NCBI RefSeq assembly: GCF_003254565.1
Contig: NZ_QJRI01000173.1
Span: forward strand, 1-64,000
From: Flavobacterium nitrogenifigens
GTDB taxonomy: Bacteria; Bacteroidota; Bacteroidia; Flavobacteriales; Flavobacteriaceae
Direction: 5' to 3'
DNA length: 64,000 nt
Both the position numbers and the translations under genes were made by a program. Under the pieces are notes generated by a model that did no database searches, was not told the origin of the DNA, and saw nothing but the letters and a program-made list of their open reading frames with translations. Positions 44,093 to 52,190 of this stretch are shown in pieces (within the stretch, counting starts at the first letter, position 1; every line of letters starts with the position of its first letter).

Positions 44093-44635
44093 TTATTTAT
44101 CCGTTAATAGTTTCTTTAATTTTTCCCAACGCGGGTCAATATCTTCTTCTTTGTTACTCTCTTCTTTTTGTTCTTTTACACTTAACTCATTCAGTTTTGT
44201 TAAAGCTTCTGTTTGCAGACTTCCGTCTTTAACACCTGGATGGATTCTCTTCTGCGGAACAGAAAGCGCGATCATTTCATAAATATATTGTGCAATATCT
44301 ACTTCATGTTCACCATGTGGTAAAATCAACAACTCTTCATTATCATCATTAAATTCTTCTCCAAAGCGAACAATCAGTTTCATTTTCCCTTTTATAGGTA
44401 AATCAAAATCCTCGCCTGTCAGATCACAAGGCACATTTACTGTTCCTTTGTGTTTGAATTCTAACTCTAACATATTACTTTTCTTATCGAAAAGTAAATT
44501 GACTTTAATATCTGAACTTTGAAACTCATCGTACTCAAAGTTCTTAAAGAACGTGTTATTTATTTGATACTCAAAATGGTGTTTTCCTAGTTTTAATCCT
44601 ACGAAAGGAATTAAAAATTCTTTTGTTTTGCTCAT
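44093..44635 (-). CDS. YceD/DUF177-family protein
   Basis: 180-residue member of DUF177, a family linked to 23S rRNA accumulation and almost always next to rpmF, as here. The signature is visible as VPCDLTGEDFDLPIKG and LLILPHGEHEVDIAQYIYEMIALSVPQKRIHPG. The C-terminus is charged (KEQKEESNKEEDIDPRWEKL). Function beyond the genomic link is not established by the sequence. Confidence 0.92.
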   Translation of the reverse strand: MSKTKEFLIPFVGLKLGKHHFEYQINNTFFKNFEYDEFQSSDIKVNLLFDKKSNMLELEFKHKGTVNVPCDLTGEDFDLPIKGKMKLIVRFGEEFNDDNEELLILPHGEHEVDIAQYIYEMIALSVPQKRIHPGVKDGSLQTEALTKLNELSVKEQKEESNKEEDIDPRWEKLKKLLTDK

Positions 44636-44689
44636 TTCAACATCAATTTGATCAATTCGATTCTAAAACTAGATATCTGAATTGGGGTG

Positions 44690-44697
44690 CAAAGATA
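44690..44697 (-). promoter_or_regulatory. Candidate -7 box (TATCTTTG) for yceD-rpmF
   Basis: Minus-strand TAnnTTTG match 55 bases before the YceD-family ATG at 44635. No -33 box was identified. Confidence 0.5.
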
Positions 44698-44740
44698 TAA
44701 AATTATTACAAATCTAATAATCTTATTCACCTTTTTTTGT

Positions 44741-45790
44741 TTATAACTGTTTTTCTTTTATTTTAAGAGGTTTTTGGCTAATCTCCTCATACTGATTACG
44801 CGAGCGAAAAATATCGATCGCAAGATAGACTGCTTCTTTAAACGAATTGTAATCTGCCATATCTTTTCCTGCTATATCATAGGCTGTGCCATGATCTGGA
44901 GAGGTTCTAACCTTATTTAAACCTGCTGTGTAATTCACTCCTTTTCCAAAAGAAAGCGTCTTAAATGGAATTAATCCTTGATCGTGATACATTGCCACGA
45001 TAGCATCATATTTTTCATATTGAGAACTTCCAAAAAAACCATCTGCAGGAAATGGACCAAAAGCCATTGTACCAGAATCAAATATTTTCTTTAATGTTGG
45101 TTTTAAAATCAAATCATCTTCTTTCCCAATTACACCACCGTCACCTGCATGCGGATTCAATCCTAAAACAGCAATTTTTGGTTTCACTATACTAAAATCC
45201 TGAATTAAAGATTTTCTAATAGTTTCTATTTTTTTAGTGATCAATTCTTCTGTTAAATGAGAAGCAACTTCATTTAAAGGAACATGATCTGTAATTAAAC
45301 CTACACGCAAATTATCCTGAACCATCATCATAAGCGCATCGCCTTCTAATTCCTGATTCAAATAATCGGTGTGGCCTGGAAATTTAAAATCTTCAGACTG
45401 TATGTTATACTTATTAATAGGAGCCGTCACCAGAACATCAATTTCTCCATCTTTCAAAGCTTTTGTTGCTGCTGTAAAAGATTTAATGGCATACTCTCCT
45501 ATTTTAGGATCATTTACTCCAAAATTGATATCAACACCCTCTCTCCAAAGATTCAAAACATTTACCTTCCCTGGAATAATTTGATCTATTTTATCAACTC
45601 CGTGAAATTGAATTGTCGATGTAAAGCTTTTTCTAACGAAAGAAAGAATTTTAGCATTTGCAAAAATAACCGGCGTACACAATTCCAACATACGAGAATC
45701 TTCGAATGTTTTCAGTATAACTTCGCTTCCAATACCGTTTAAATCTCCTACTGAAATTCCAACAATTATATTTTCTGCTTTTTTATTCAT
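44741..45790 (-). CDS. pdxA: 4-hydroxythreonine-4-phosphate dehydrogenase
   Basis: 349-residue PdxA of the pyridoxal phosphate (DXP-dependent) pathway, oxidising 4-phosphohydroxy-L-threonine. GISVGDLNGIGSEVI at the N-terminus, VTAPINKYNIQSEDFKFPGHTDYL, GLNPHAGDGGVIGKED and AMYHDQGLIPFKTL supply the metal and substrate His/Asp residues. Transcribed divergently from ribE with partly overlapping promoter boxes. Confidence 0.95.
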   Translation of the reverse strand: MNKKAENIIVGISVGDLNGIGSEVILKTFEDSRMLELCTPVIFANAKILSFVRKSFTSTIQFHGVDKIDQIIPGKVNVLNLWREGVDINFGVNDPKIGEYAIKSFTAATKALKDGEIDVLVTAPINKYNIQSEDFKFPGHTDYLNQELEGDALMMMVQDNLRVGLITDHVPLNEVASHLTEELITKKIETIRKSLIQDFSIVKPKIAVLGLNPHAGDGGVIGKEDDLILKPTLKKIFDSGTMAFGPFPADGFFGSSQYEKYDAIVAMYHDQGLIPFKTLSFGKGVNYTAGLNKVRTSPDHGTAYDIAGKDMADYNSFKEAVYLAIDIFRSRNQYEEISQKPLKIKEKQL

Positions 45791-45810
45791 GAGCTCAGTT
45801 TATTTATTAC

Positions 45811-45831
45811 TAATTTTGATGTGCAAATTTA
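45811..45831. promoter_or_regulatory. Overlapping divergent -7 boxes for ribE and pdxA
   Basis: The plus strand has TAATTTTG at 45811-45818 (29 bases before the ribE ATG); the minus strand has TAAATTTG at 45824-45831 (33 bases before the pdxA ATG). Each is a TAnnTTTG match. With only 57 bases between the two start codons, polymerase binding would be mutually exclusive. Confidence 0.5.
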
Positions 45832-45847
45832 GTAAAATAAAACCACA

Positions 45848-46438
45848 ATGTTCACAGGAATTATAGAAACACTCGGTAAGGTTCACGAAATCAAAAAAGA
45901 TCAAAACAATCTTCACATAACAGTTGACGCATCAATAACCCACGAATTAAAAATAGACCAAAGCGTTTCGCACAACGGAATATGCCTTACAGTAGTAGCT
46001 ATTAAAGATTCTCTTTATACCGTAACCGCCATAGACGAAACCATTCTAAAAACCAATATTGGCGATTGGAAAACAGGCGACATTGTAAATTTAGAAAGAG
46101 GGATGAGGCTTGGAGACCGCTTAGACGGACATATTGTACAAGGTCACGTAGACCAAACTGGAACTTGCATCAAAATTGAAGAAGCAAACGGAAGCTGGAA
46201 TTATACTTTTGAGTATGACAAAAACCAAAACAACATTACAATAGAAAAAGGCTCAATCACAGTAAACGGAGTTAGCCTTACGGTTGTAAATTCTAAAACG
46301 AATGAATTCAGCGTTTCAATTATCCCATACACTTACGAACACACAAATTTTAAAGATTTCAAAGTTGGAACAAAAATTAACTTGGAATTTGATGTCGTTG
46401 GAAAATATATTTCTAGACTTTATTCAATAAACAAATAA
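45848..46438 (+). CDS. ribE: Riboflavin synthase subunit alpha
   Basis: 196 residues with two tandem lumazine-binding domains: the first opens MFTGIIETLGKVHEIK, the second DRLDGHIVQGHVDQTGTCIK. NGICLTVVAI and NGVSLTVV are the repeated NGxxLTVV motifs. It dismutates two molecules of 6,7-dimethyl-8-ribityllumazine to riboflavin. No FMN riboswitch was seen in the short leader. A terminator follows at 46456. Confidence 0.95.
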   Translation: MFTGIIETLGKVHEIKKDQNNLHITVDASITHELKIDQSVSHNGICLTVVAIKDSLYTVTAIDETILKTNIGDWKTGDIVNLERGMRLGDRLDGHIVQGHVDQTGTCIKIEEANGSWNYTFEYDKNQNNITIEKGSITVNGVSLTVVNSKTNEFSVSIIPYTYEHTNFKDFKVGTKINLEFDVVGKYISRLYSINK

Positions 46439-46455
46439 CATTCTAGATTTTTCAC

Positions 46456-46490
46456 AAAAAAAGCTTCAATTTAAATTGAAGCTTTTTTTG
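46456..46490. terminator. Shared terminator of ribE and the PID-CTERM gene
   Basis: AAAAAAAGCTTCAATTTAAATTGAAGCTTTTTTT is fully palindromic and can stop transcription from both sides. The last codons of the minus-strand gene (AAA GCT TCA ATT TAA) form part of the stem. Confidence 0.8.
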
Positions 46491-46758
46491 TTTGATTTTT
46501 ATATAAAACTACCCCTCCTAAGGCCAAAGCACCTGCAAGTAGAAAACTAATATTTTGATCTATTGGAAAATCTTCAGGACCACAAGGACTCCCAGGCGGA
46601 CATTCAGAATCTTCTGGATCTGCATCTCCTGGATTTACATCTTGCGTTTGCACTTTCTGCGTTGGTACCGGCAGAGGATTATCTTTTGCAAAGAGCACAG
46701 AAACGTTTAACAACAACAATAAGGCAATTACTAAAAATGGGGCTTTTAGATTTTTCAT
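46471..46758 (-). CDS. PID-CTERM-type sorted surface protein, small
   Basis: 95 residues. Signal peptide (PFLVIALLLLLNVSVLFA), a Pro/Gln/Thr-rich acidic middle (NPLPVPTQKVQTQDVNPGD and an SECPPGSPCGPE Cys-pair segment), then the PID-CTERM signal: the motif PID, a hydrophobic helix (FLLAGALALGGVVLY) and a basic end KNQTKK. Such C-terminal signals are recognised by an exosortase-like enzyme and anchor or process exported proteins in Bacteroidota. No exosortase is in this window. The mature product would be only about 45 residues. Confidence 0.75.
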   Translation of the reverse strand: MKNLKAPFLVIALLLLLNVSVLFAKDNPLPVPTQKVQTQDVNPGDADPEDSECPPGSPCGPEDFPIDQNISFLLAGALALGGVVLYKNQTKKASI

Positions 46759-46857
46759 AAATTCGAGCTATTGCAAAATGCAAGTCTAGACAATTATTGA
46801 CAAATATTCTTCAATAGAAATTTCTCACAAACATTTTCTATCTCCAAAATCTTGGAA

Positions 46858-46887
46858 CAAAAGTATAAGTTTTTTGCTCAAAAGCAA
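46858..46887 (-). promoter_or_regulatory. Candidate promoter of the PID-CTERM gene
   Basis: On the minus strand a TTG (46885-46887) is followed after 19 bases by TACTTTTG (46858-46865), a good fit to the Bacteroidota -33/-7 consensus, about 100 bases upstream of the ATG. The rest of the 417-base spacer (46759-47175) shows no other gene. Confidence 0.5.
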
Positions 46888-47132
46888 CTTTTAAACTGAA
46901 AAAGACAAAATAAATTTTAACATTTTTACCCCAAAATTCCGCTAATCCTTTCCAGAAAACACTCTAAGAGACAACCTTCCTTTTTACCACCATTTGCAAG
47001 AACTACAAGCTTATAAGAATTCCCTGATTTCAAGAAGCTCTCTTTTTCCCATAAAACTAATACATTCAATTTACATCAAAGAAGAATTTTATATTCGTTT
47101 CTAATCACGCAAATAAAATATACTCAAATTAA

Positions 47133-47140
47133 TATATTTG
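47133..47140 (+). promoter_or_regulatory. Candidate -7 box (TATATTTG) for the cytosine methyltransferase
   Basis: TAnnTTTG match 35 bases before the ATG at 47176; no clear -33 box. Confidence 0.45.
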
Positions 47141-47175
47141 TACAATTCAATTCTATCTCATCTATAGTCAAGCAA

Positions 47176-48162
47176 ATGAAAAACAAATATACAGTCGGAA
47201 GTTTATATGCAGGCGTGGGCGGTATTTGTTTAGGTTTTGAAAATGCCGGATTCAAATTAGAATGGGCAAATGAATTTGACAAAAAAGCCTGCGTCACTTA
47301 CAGAAATAATTTTGAACATACTCTTATCGAAGGCGATGTAATGCAGCTTGACGTAAAAGGCTTTAACAAAATTGACATTCTTACCGCTGGTTTTCCATGC
47401 CAGCCTTTTTCTCTTGCTGGCCATAGAAAAGGCTTTAACGACAGTAGAGGAAATCATTTCTTCAAAATACTAGATTTTATTGATGAAATGAGACCTAAAG
47501 TAGTATTTCTAGAAAATGTCAAAAATCTTAAAGGACACGACAAAGGAAATACCATGAAAGTGATTCAGCGCGAAATCAAAAAACGCAATTATACTTTTGA
47601 TAGCGCTATACTGAACACCAAAGATTTTGGTAATATTCCACACAGTCGAGAACGCATTTTCATGATTGCTTTTGATAAGAATTTCGCTAAAAAAGGGTTT
47701 AAATTTAATTTCCCCGAAAAAGAAGAATTAACCAAAAAGGTAACCGATTTGATCACAAAAGAAAAAGTCGATAAAAAATTCTATTACAACGAAGACAAAT
47801 ACATGTACAACACGCTGAAAGAATCTGTCGTTAGAGAAGACAGAATTTATCAGTTCAGGAGACATTACGTACGAGAAAACAAAAAAGAAGTCTGCCCTAC
47901 TTTAACTGCCAATATGGGAACTGGCGGACATAATGTTCCAATTATTACAACTGAATTTGGTTTTAGAAAATTAACTCCAAGAGAATGTTTTCGTTTTCAA
48001 GGTTTTCCTGACAGCTATAAATTACCTAAAATTTCCAATTCTAGCCTTTACAAGCAAGCAGGAAATTCGGTAAGCATGCCGGTTATAGAGAGACTAGCGT
48101 CAGAAATATTCAAATGCATTGAAAAAATAGAAGCCAAACAATTAAAAGCAGAAAAGGTCTAA
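47176..48162 (+). CDS. dcm: DNA (cytosine-5-)-methyltransferase
   Basis: 328-residue C5-cytosine methyltransferase. Motif I SLYAGVGGICLGFENAGF, catalytic motif IV AGFPCQPFSLAG with Cys75, motif VI ENVKNL, motif VIII PHSRERIFMIAF, the target-recognition/IX region (PTLTANMGTGGHNVPII) and motif X QAGNSVSMPVIERLA are all in the usual order. The target-recognition stretch is short, so the recognised site is probably 4-6 bases; it cannot be read from sequence. It overlaps the convergent vsr gene by four bases. No adjacent restriction enzyme of known type is seen. Confidence 0.93.
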   Translation: MKNKYTVGSLYAGVGGICLGFENAGFKLEWANEFDKKACVTYRNNFEHTLIEGDVMQLDVKGFNKIDILTAGFPCQPFSLAGHRKGFNDSRGNHFFKILDFIDEMRPKVVFLENVKNLKGHDKGNTMKVIQREIKKRNYTFDSAILNTKDFGNIPHSRERIFMIAFDKNFAKKGFKFNFPEKEELTKKVTDLITKEKVDKKFYYNEDKYMYNTLKESVVREDRIYQFRRHYVRENKKEVCPTLTANMGTGGHNVPIITTEFGFRKLTPRECFRFQGFPDSYKLPKISNSSLYKQAGNSVSMPVIERLASEIFKCIEKIEAKQLKAEKV

Positions 48163-48578
48163 ATACTCAAAAGCATTATTGTTCCTTCAATTCTAGCGAG
48201 ACAAACTTCTAAATTTTTCTCAATATCCTTGCTCCAAAACCTAAGAATGGTCCAATTTTTAGAAATCAAAAACGCATTGACTTCTTCGTCTCGCTGTATA
48301 TTTCTTTGAATTTTTGGAATCCAATATTCTCGATTCGTTTTAATTCTTAACTGTTCCGTTTCCCAATCTTTTCCGTGAAAAAATTCACTATCGACAAAAA
48401 TGGCAATTTTATATTTGGCAAAAGTAAGATCTGGCCTTCCAAATATCTTTTTATTGTTTTTTCGATATCTGTGGCCTAATTTCCATAATGCTTTAGCAAG
48501 CCTTACTTCGCCTTTTGTAGCAGTGCTTTTTATCGCCTGCATAGTTTTCCTCCTTTGTTCGGGAGTTAATCTATCCAT
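48159..48578 (-). CDS. vsr: Very short patch repair endonuclease Vsr
   Basis: 139-residue Vsr-type nuclease that nicks beside T:G mismatches arising from deaminated 5-methylcytosine. Start MDRLTPEQRRKTMQAIKSTA, the catalytic Asp50 in FGRPDLTF, VDSEFFHGKDWE (replacing the usual DGCFWHG) and NAFLISKNWTILRFW are visible. The change of the usual zinc Cys suggests a diverged member. It converges with dcm, overlapping by four bases, and would protect the methylated site. Confidence 0.9.
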   Translation of the reverse strand: MDRLTPEQRRKTMQAIKSTATKGEVRLAKALWKLGHRYRKNNKKIFGRPDLTFAKYKIAIFVDSEFFHGKDWETEQLRIKTNREYWIPKIQRNIQRDEEVNAFLISKNWTILRFWSKDIEKNLEVCLARIEGTIMLLSI

Positions 48579-48690
48579 CTGAAGATTAAATTTGTTTCGG
48601 ACGGATAAAGTTAATGCATTTTACAGAAAAGGAAATTTAAATATTAACCTGAAAAATTTCAATTTTCACATTTGAAAAATATCAAAAAAC

Positions 48691-48721
48691 AAAAAAGCCT
48701 CTACATTTCTGTAAAGGCTTT
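48691..48721 (-). terminator. Terminator after the XRE gene
   Basis: AAAGCCT-CTACA-TTTC-TGTAA-AGGCTTT, a hairpin with a T run on the minus strand, 22 bases beyond the stop of the split XRE gene. Confidence 0.7.
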
Positions 48722-48742
48722 GTGATTAGAATTATTCCTAAA

Positions 48743-49148
48743 TTATTTATCGATTAGCTTTTCAAGCTTTTGCATCATTTCGTCTTTCTCTTTCAGCATG
48801 CGCTCATACAAAGCAATTTTTTCTTCGTGAAGTTTTAAAATTTCTTGTAATGGATTAACATTATAAGTGCCACCAGAATTACCGATGAATGCTTCATTGT
48901 GAAAAGTATTAGAAATAAACATTTATAGCTTGCTCCTCATCAAAATTCTGAAAAGCTTCAACAGGAATCTTTAATACAGCCGAGATTTGTTTCAGCAAGC
49001 TTTCTTCAATTACATCTTTCTGCTCCAGCATAGAAATCTTCTTTTGATTCCATTCTTCTCCCAAATCATAAGCCAATGCCTCTTGCTTTATATTAAGCAT
49101 TTCTCTGAAACGTTTTACGTTTCTTCCCTGATGTATTTTTTGTTCCAT
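48743..49148 (-). pseudogene. XRE-family regulator split by a +1 frameshift
   Basis: Two frames make one protein. The first (49148-48909) starts at ATG 49148 (MEQKIHQGRNVKRFREMLNI) and holds the helix-turn-helix (KQEALAYDLGEEWNQKKISMLEQ), ending DEEQAINVYF and stop. The second (ATG 48922 to 48743) reads ISNTFHNEAFIGNSGGTYNV and a coiled tail HEEKIALYERMLKEKDEMMQ. The family sequence I remember continues AINVISNTFH, which is obtained if one base of the AAA at 48917-48919 is removed. The 79-residue HTH part alone may still bind DNA. Confidence 0.7.
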
Positions 49149-49344
49149 AATGAATATTAATTTTTCTAAAGCCCTAAATACAAAGCCTCGCGAATTAAAA
49201 ATCTGATTTTCAAAGATAGAAAAATATCCTTTAAAACACTCTTTTTCAGATATCATCGGCATTGCAAAGAGGTATTTCTATAGCATTAGATTTATTTCCT
49301 TTGGAACTCACTAGGAATAAACTTCTAAATTTAAAAAAACTAAC

Positions 49345-50457
49345 CTAATTAAGGATTAGCTTTTTATGTTTTTCATAACTGCTTGCCTTTACTTTTTCGA
49401 CAAATTTGTAAACCTTTTTTCTAAGCTGTAATTCCGTTGCTTTTCTCTTATCCTCTCTATTTATTTTAAAATTGTATGAAATCTGCAATTCAGCATTCAC
49501 ATCCTTCTTTGTTATATAGTCAGGAAAAGAAATATCAATTATACATGTTCCCTTAACTCCATCAATGTCAAAATTATACTTTAAAGAAACAGAAGCAAAA
49601 ATTAGCTTGGAATGATATAAATTATTTTTAAGCAAAATATGATTTTGTAATTCCTTTCCATTTAGCTTTAAAGAGTCTATTTCATCTAAAAAATCTTTAA
49701 CATCAGCATGAGCTTTTTCATTTTCATCTAAATACAAATCAATATCAGTAATGGAAACATAATCCAAATAAATAGAGAATTTTGCCGTAAATGCATACAA
49801 AAACTGTATTCTATTTTCATTTGTGAAGCCATTAAATTTTATTCTAATAAAATCATCATCAGGCTTTATAATCTTTTTTTCTTTTAAAATTTTCTTAACC
49901 TCACCCCCTAAAATACTATTTATAAAAATAGTTTCTTTAGATGTGGAATCTTGCTTTACTGAAAGTTCAATATCGCCCTCTTTAGACTTACTAATATAAA
50001 TTGCGCCATTATGCAAACTTTCACTTTCATTCCAGTTCTCAAGTAGGTTTTGTTTCTTAATCTGATAACTAAAAACTGCCTCATCATCCTCAAAATAAAA
50101 ATGAGGTGTTCCAACTAAACTAAAACCTGGGTCATACTGATGTGCATCGTTTATCAATTTATTTAAATTAATATTTTCCGAAAAAACATCCATTAAATCT
50201 AAATCTGTAGTGCATTTTATTGTAGCTGTCCTATACTTTACAGTTTCGTCCTTAACTTTTTGCACTTCCCACAAATCATCAAATTCGCTGGGACTTATTA
50301 ATGTTTTCATCAATAATGGCACAGAGGAATTTTTTTCTGAATGCCCCAAGAAAACACCTTTTTCTCTAAGTATTGTATTAAGATTAGAAGAAGTAATACT
50401 TCCATTTGTTAAAAATTGCCTAATCCTATCACCTTGTGGTAAAATATCTTTCTTCAT
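49345..50457 (-). CDS. GapS4b-like protein (putative anti-phage unit)
   Basis: 370 residues, soluble, no signal peptide. The N-terminus MKKDILPQGDRIRQFLTNG / SITSSNLNTILREKGVFLGH, with ISPSEFDDLWEVQK soon after, is what I recall for proteins named GapS4b, the second subunit of the two-gene GAPS4 anti-phage system. The rest is charged with no catalytic motif I recognise. It follows the nuclease-like gene on the same strand with a two-base gap, so the two are probably co-translated. The family name is from memory and needs a profile search. Confidence 0.6.
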   Translation of the reverse strand: MKKDILPQGDRIRQFLTNGSITSSNLNTILREKGVFLGHSEKNSSVPLLMKTLISPSEFDDLWEVQKVKDETVKYRTATIKCTTDLDLMDVFSENINLNKLINDAHQYDPGFSLVGTPHFYFEDDEAVFSYQIKKQNLLENWNESESLHNGAIYISKSKEGDIELSVKQDSTSKETIFINSILGGEVKKILKEKKIIKPDDDFIRIKFNGFTNENRIQFLYAFTAKFSIYLDYVSITDIDLYLDENEKAHADVKDFLDEIDSLKLNGKELQNHILLKNNLYHSKLIFASVSLKYNFDIDGVKGTCIIDISFPDYITKKDVNAELQISYNFKINREDKRKATELQLRKKVYKFVEKVKASSYEKHKKLILN

Positions 50458-50459
50458 AA

Positions 50460-51398
50460 TTAATAATTTCTAAAATCCTCAGTATGCTTTTTCAAAAACA
50501 AATTTTTCTCATGAATATAATTTCCAAATCTTGCTAACTCCTTTTTCACAATAGGCGAATGTTCTAAATCATTAAAATCGGGAAACGACATTACTGTAGC
50601 TGATATAGATCCCAAATGATCAAACCCTTTTGCAAAATCTAATAGTTTAGTAAAATTGCTACTTGAAAACTCATCTTTTGAAAAAATCAAAAGCTCAACT
50701 TTCCCATCTTTCTCAATACGAACAGGTATTATATCTGAAAAAAGATATTGTAGAGGTAAAAAGTCGCCAAAGCTTTGTGATTGTAGATTAATATTATTTA
50801 ATCCGGTATTGTGATAAACAAACTTTAAATTTTCTTTTCCAAATTCTTTTTTAGCATTTTGAATTGTGTCAACAAAAAAGCTTAATCTATTGTTATCTAA
50901 AACAATTATTTTATCAAATAATAAATTATTATCTATCTGAATATTTGAAACCTCAGATATTATATTTTTACCTTCATCGCTTTTGTTAGATGCCCAAACT
51001 AGTATACCTACGACCTCTGTTTTATTTACATTCGAAAAACCAAAATTTGTATCTGCCGATAATTTCGAGTTTTTAAAACATTCAAGTGTATGAGCTAAAT
51101 CAATAAAATGCTCTTTAAAAGTTGCTTTAGGGGAGTTAGGATAAGGTTTTGAGGTAAACTTAGATGAAATAACACCTACATCAAGGGTTTGATCTTCCAT
51201 AGGACTGACCATACTAACAAATGCATCTATTCCATGTGTTGTTTTATTTCCTTGAGCATTTTTATCTTTGTGTTTAACAGGCTTATTGCAAGTAATAGTT
51301 TCTCCATGCAATACATTGCCATACCCTAAAATATCTCTAAAAAAGTAATCAACTATTTTTTCTCCTTTTTCTCCTACGGACTTAGACCATTCTCCCAT
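50460..51398 (-). CDS. GapS4a-like PD-(D/E)XK nuclease-like protein (putative anti-phage unit)
   Basis: 312 residues. The start GEWSKSVGEKGEKIVDYFF and the block THGIDAFVSMVSPMEDQTLD, then VGVISSKFTSKPYPNSPKAT, look like a restriction-endonuclease-like fold: a conserved Asp (GID) and a Lys (ISSK) at the spacing of PD-(D/E)XK sites, with the acidic residue less clear. Similar to what I recall as GapS4a. It is the upstream gene of a two-gene unit and lies beside the CAU-anticodon tRNA gene. It could equally be an unknown restriction enzyme matched to the nearby Dcm. Confidence 0.6.
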   Translation of the reverse strand: MGEWSKSVGEKGEKIVDYFFRDILGYGNVLHGETITCNKPVKHKDKNAQGNKTTHGIDAFVSMVSPMEDQTLDVGVISSKFTSKPYPNSPKATFKEHFIDLAHTLECFKNSKLSADTNFGFSNVNKTEVVGILVWASNKSDEGKNIISEVSNIQIDNNLLFDKIIVLDNNRLSFFVDTIQNAKKEFGKENLKFVYHNTGLNNINLQSQSFGDFLPLQYLFSDIIPVRIEKDGKVELLIFSKDEFSSSNFTKLLDFAKGFDHLGSISATVMSFPDFNDLEHSPIVKKELARFGNYIHEKNLFLKKHTEDFRNY

Positions 51399-51507
51399 AT
51401 TAACAATCAGTTTTTAAAATAAATGCTAATATTAAGAATAAAATCCGTACAAAAAAAACAAATCTATAATTATTAATTTTTTCGTCCCTTCACTTGTCCG
51501 TAGAAGC

Positions 51508-51546
51508 AAAAAAGCCTAACAAACATAATGTTTATAAGGCTTTTTA
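51508..51546 (-). terminator. Terminator of the CAU tRNA
   Basis: AAAAGCCTAACAAACAT pairs with ATGTTTATAAGGCTTTT on the minus strand, 12 bases after the tRNA. Confidence 0.75.
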
Positions 51547-51557
51547 AGTATTCTCTG

Positions 51558-51631
51558 TGGTCCCACCTGGGCTCGAACCAGGGACCACCTGATTATGAGT
51601 CAGGTGCTCTAACCAGCTGAGCTATAGGACC
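51558..51631 (-). tRNA. tRNA with CAU anticodon (elongator Met or Ile2)
   Basis: Minus-strand cloverleaf: acceptor GGTCCTA/TGGGACC, D arm GCTC/GAGC, anticodon arm CCTGA-CTCATAA-TCAGG with CAT, T arm CCTGG-TTCGAGC-CCAGG, A73, no encoded CCA. Whether it is elongator methionine or the lysidine-modified isoleucine tRNA cannot be decided from this sequence alone. It forms the right edge of the accessory region. Confidence 0.92.
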
Positions 51632-51777
51632 GGTTTAGAGGATGCAATATTACTACTATTTTTCATTCACTCCAAATATTTTAAGACATCATTTGTATTT
51701 TATTTTAAATCTTTTTTTGAATCTCAAAAACGAAATTGATTTTCAACGTCTTATTCAAAAATTAAAATGACATTTTT

Positions 51778-52182
51778 TTATTTAATTTCTTGGCAAAGCT
51801 CCACCAAAACACCATTTGTGTTCTTTGGATGCAGAAAAACGACCAATTTATTATCAGCACCTTTCTTCGGAATCTCATTAATCAAGACAAAACCTTCATT
51901 TTTTAAACGTACAATTTCGGCTTCGATATCATCAACATCAAAAGCAATGTGATGAATTCCTTCTCCTTTTTTCTCTAAGAACTTAGCAATCGGACTTTCA
52001 GGATTTGTTGCCACCAAAAGTTCGATTTTATTATTTCCTGTTTGAAAGAAAGAAGTCAAAACACCTTCGCTTTCTACGGCTTCCATTTTATAAGACGGAA
52101 CGCCAAGCATTTTTTCGAACAAAACATTGGCATCATCCATGTTTTTTACCGCAATCCCGATATGTTCTATTTTGTTTACCAT
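51778..52182 (-). CDS. mce: Methylmalonyl-CoA epimerase
   Basis: 134-residue glyoxalase-fold enzyme converting (S)- to (R)-methylmalonyl-CoA. Metal ligands and active-site residues are visible: KIEHIGIAVKNMDDAN (His), IELLVATNPESPIAKFLEKKG (Glu), GIHHIAFDVDDIEA (His) and VLVELCQE (Glu). The LEKKGEGIHHIAFDVDDI block is diagnostic of the epimerase. The mutase is not in this window. Confidence 0.93.
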   Translation of the reverse strand: MVNKIEHIGIAVKNMDDANVLFEKMLGVPSYKMEAVESEGVLTSFFQTGNNKIELLVATNPESPIAKFLEKKGEGIHHIAFDVDDIEAEIVRLKNEGFVLINEIPKKGADNKLVVFLHPKNTNGVLVELCQEIK

Positions 52183-52190
52183 TACTTCAA

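Noticed and set aside
45801..45850. FMN riboswitch before ribE
   Set aside because: The leader is far too short for an RFN element.
46759..47175. att-like copy of the CAU tRNA 3' end at the left edge of the accessory region
   Set aside because: No matching stretch was found by eye, so integration at the tRNA is not shown.
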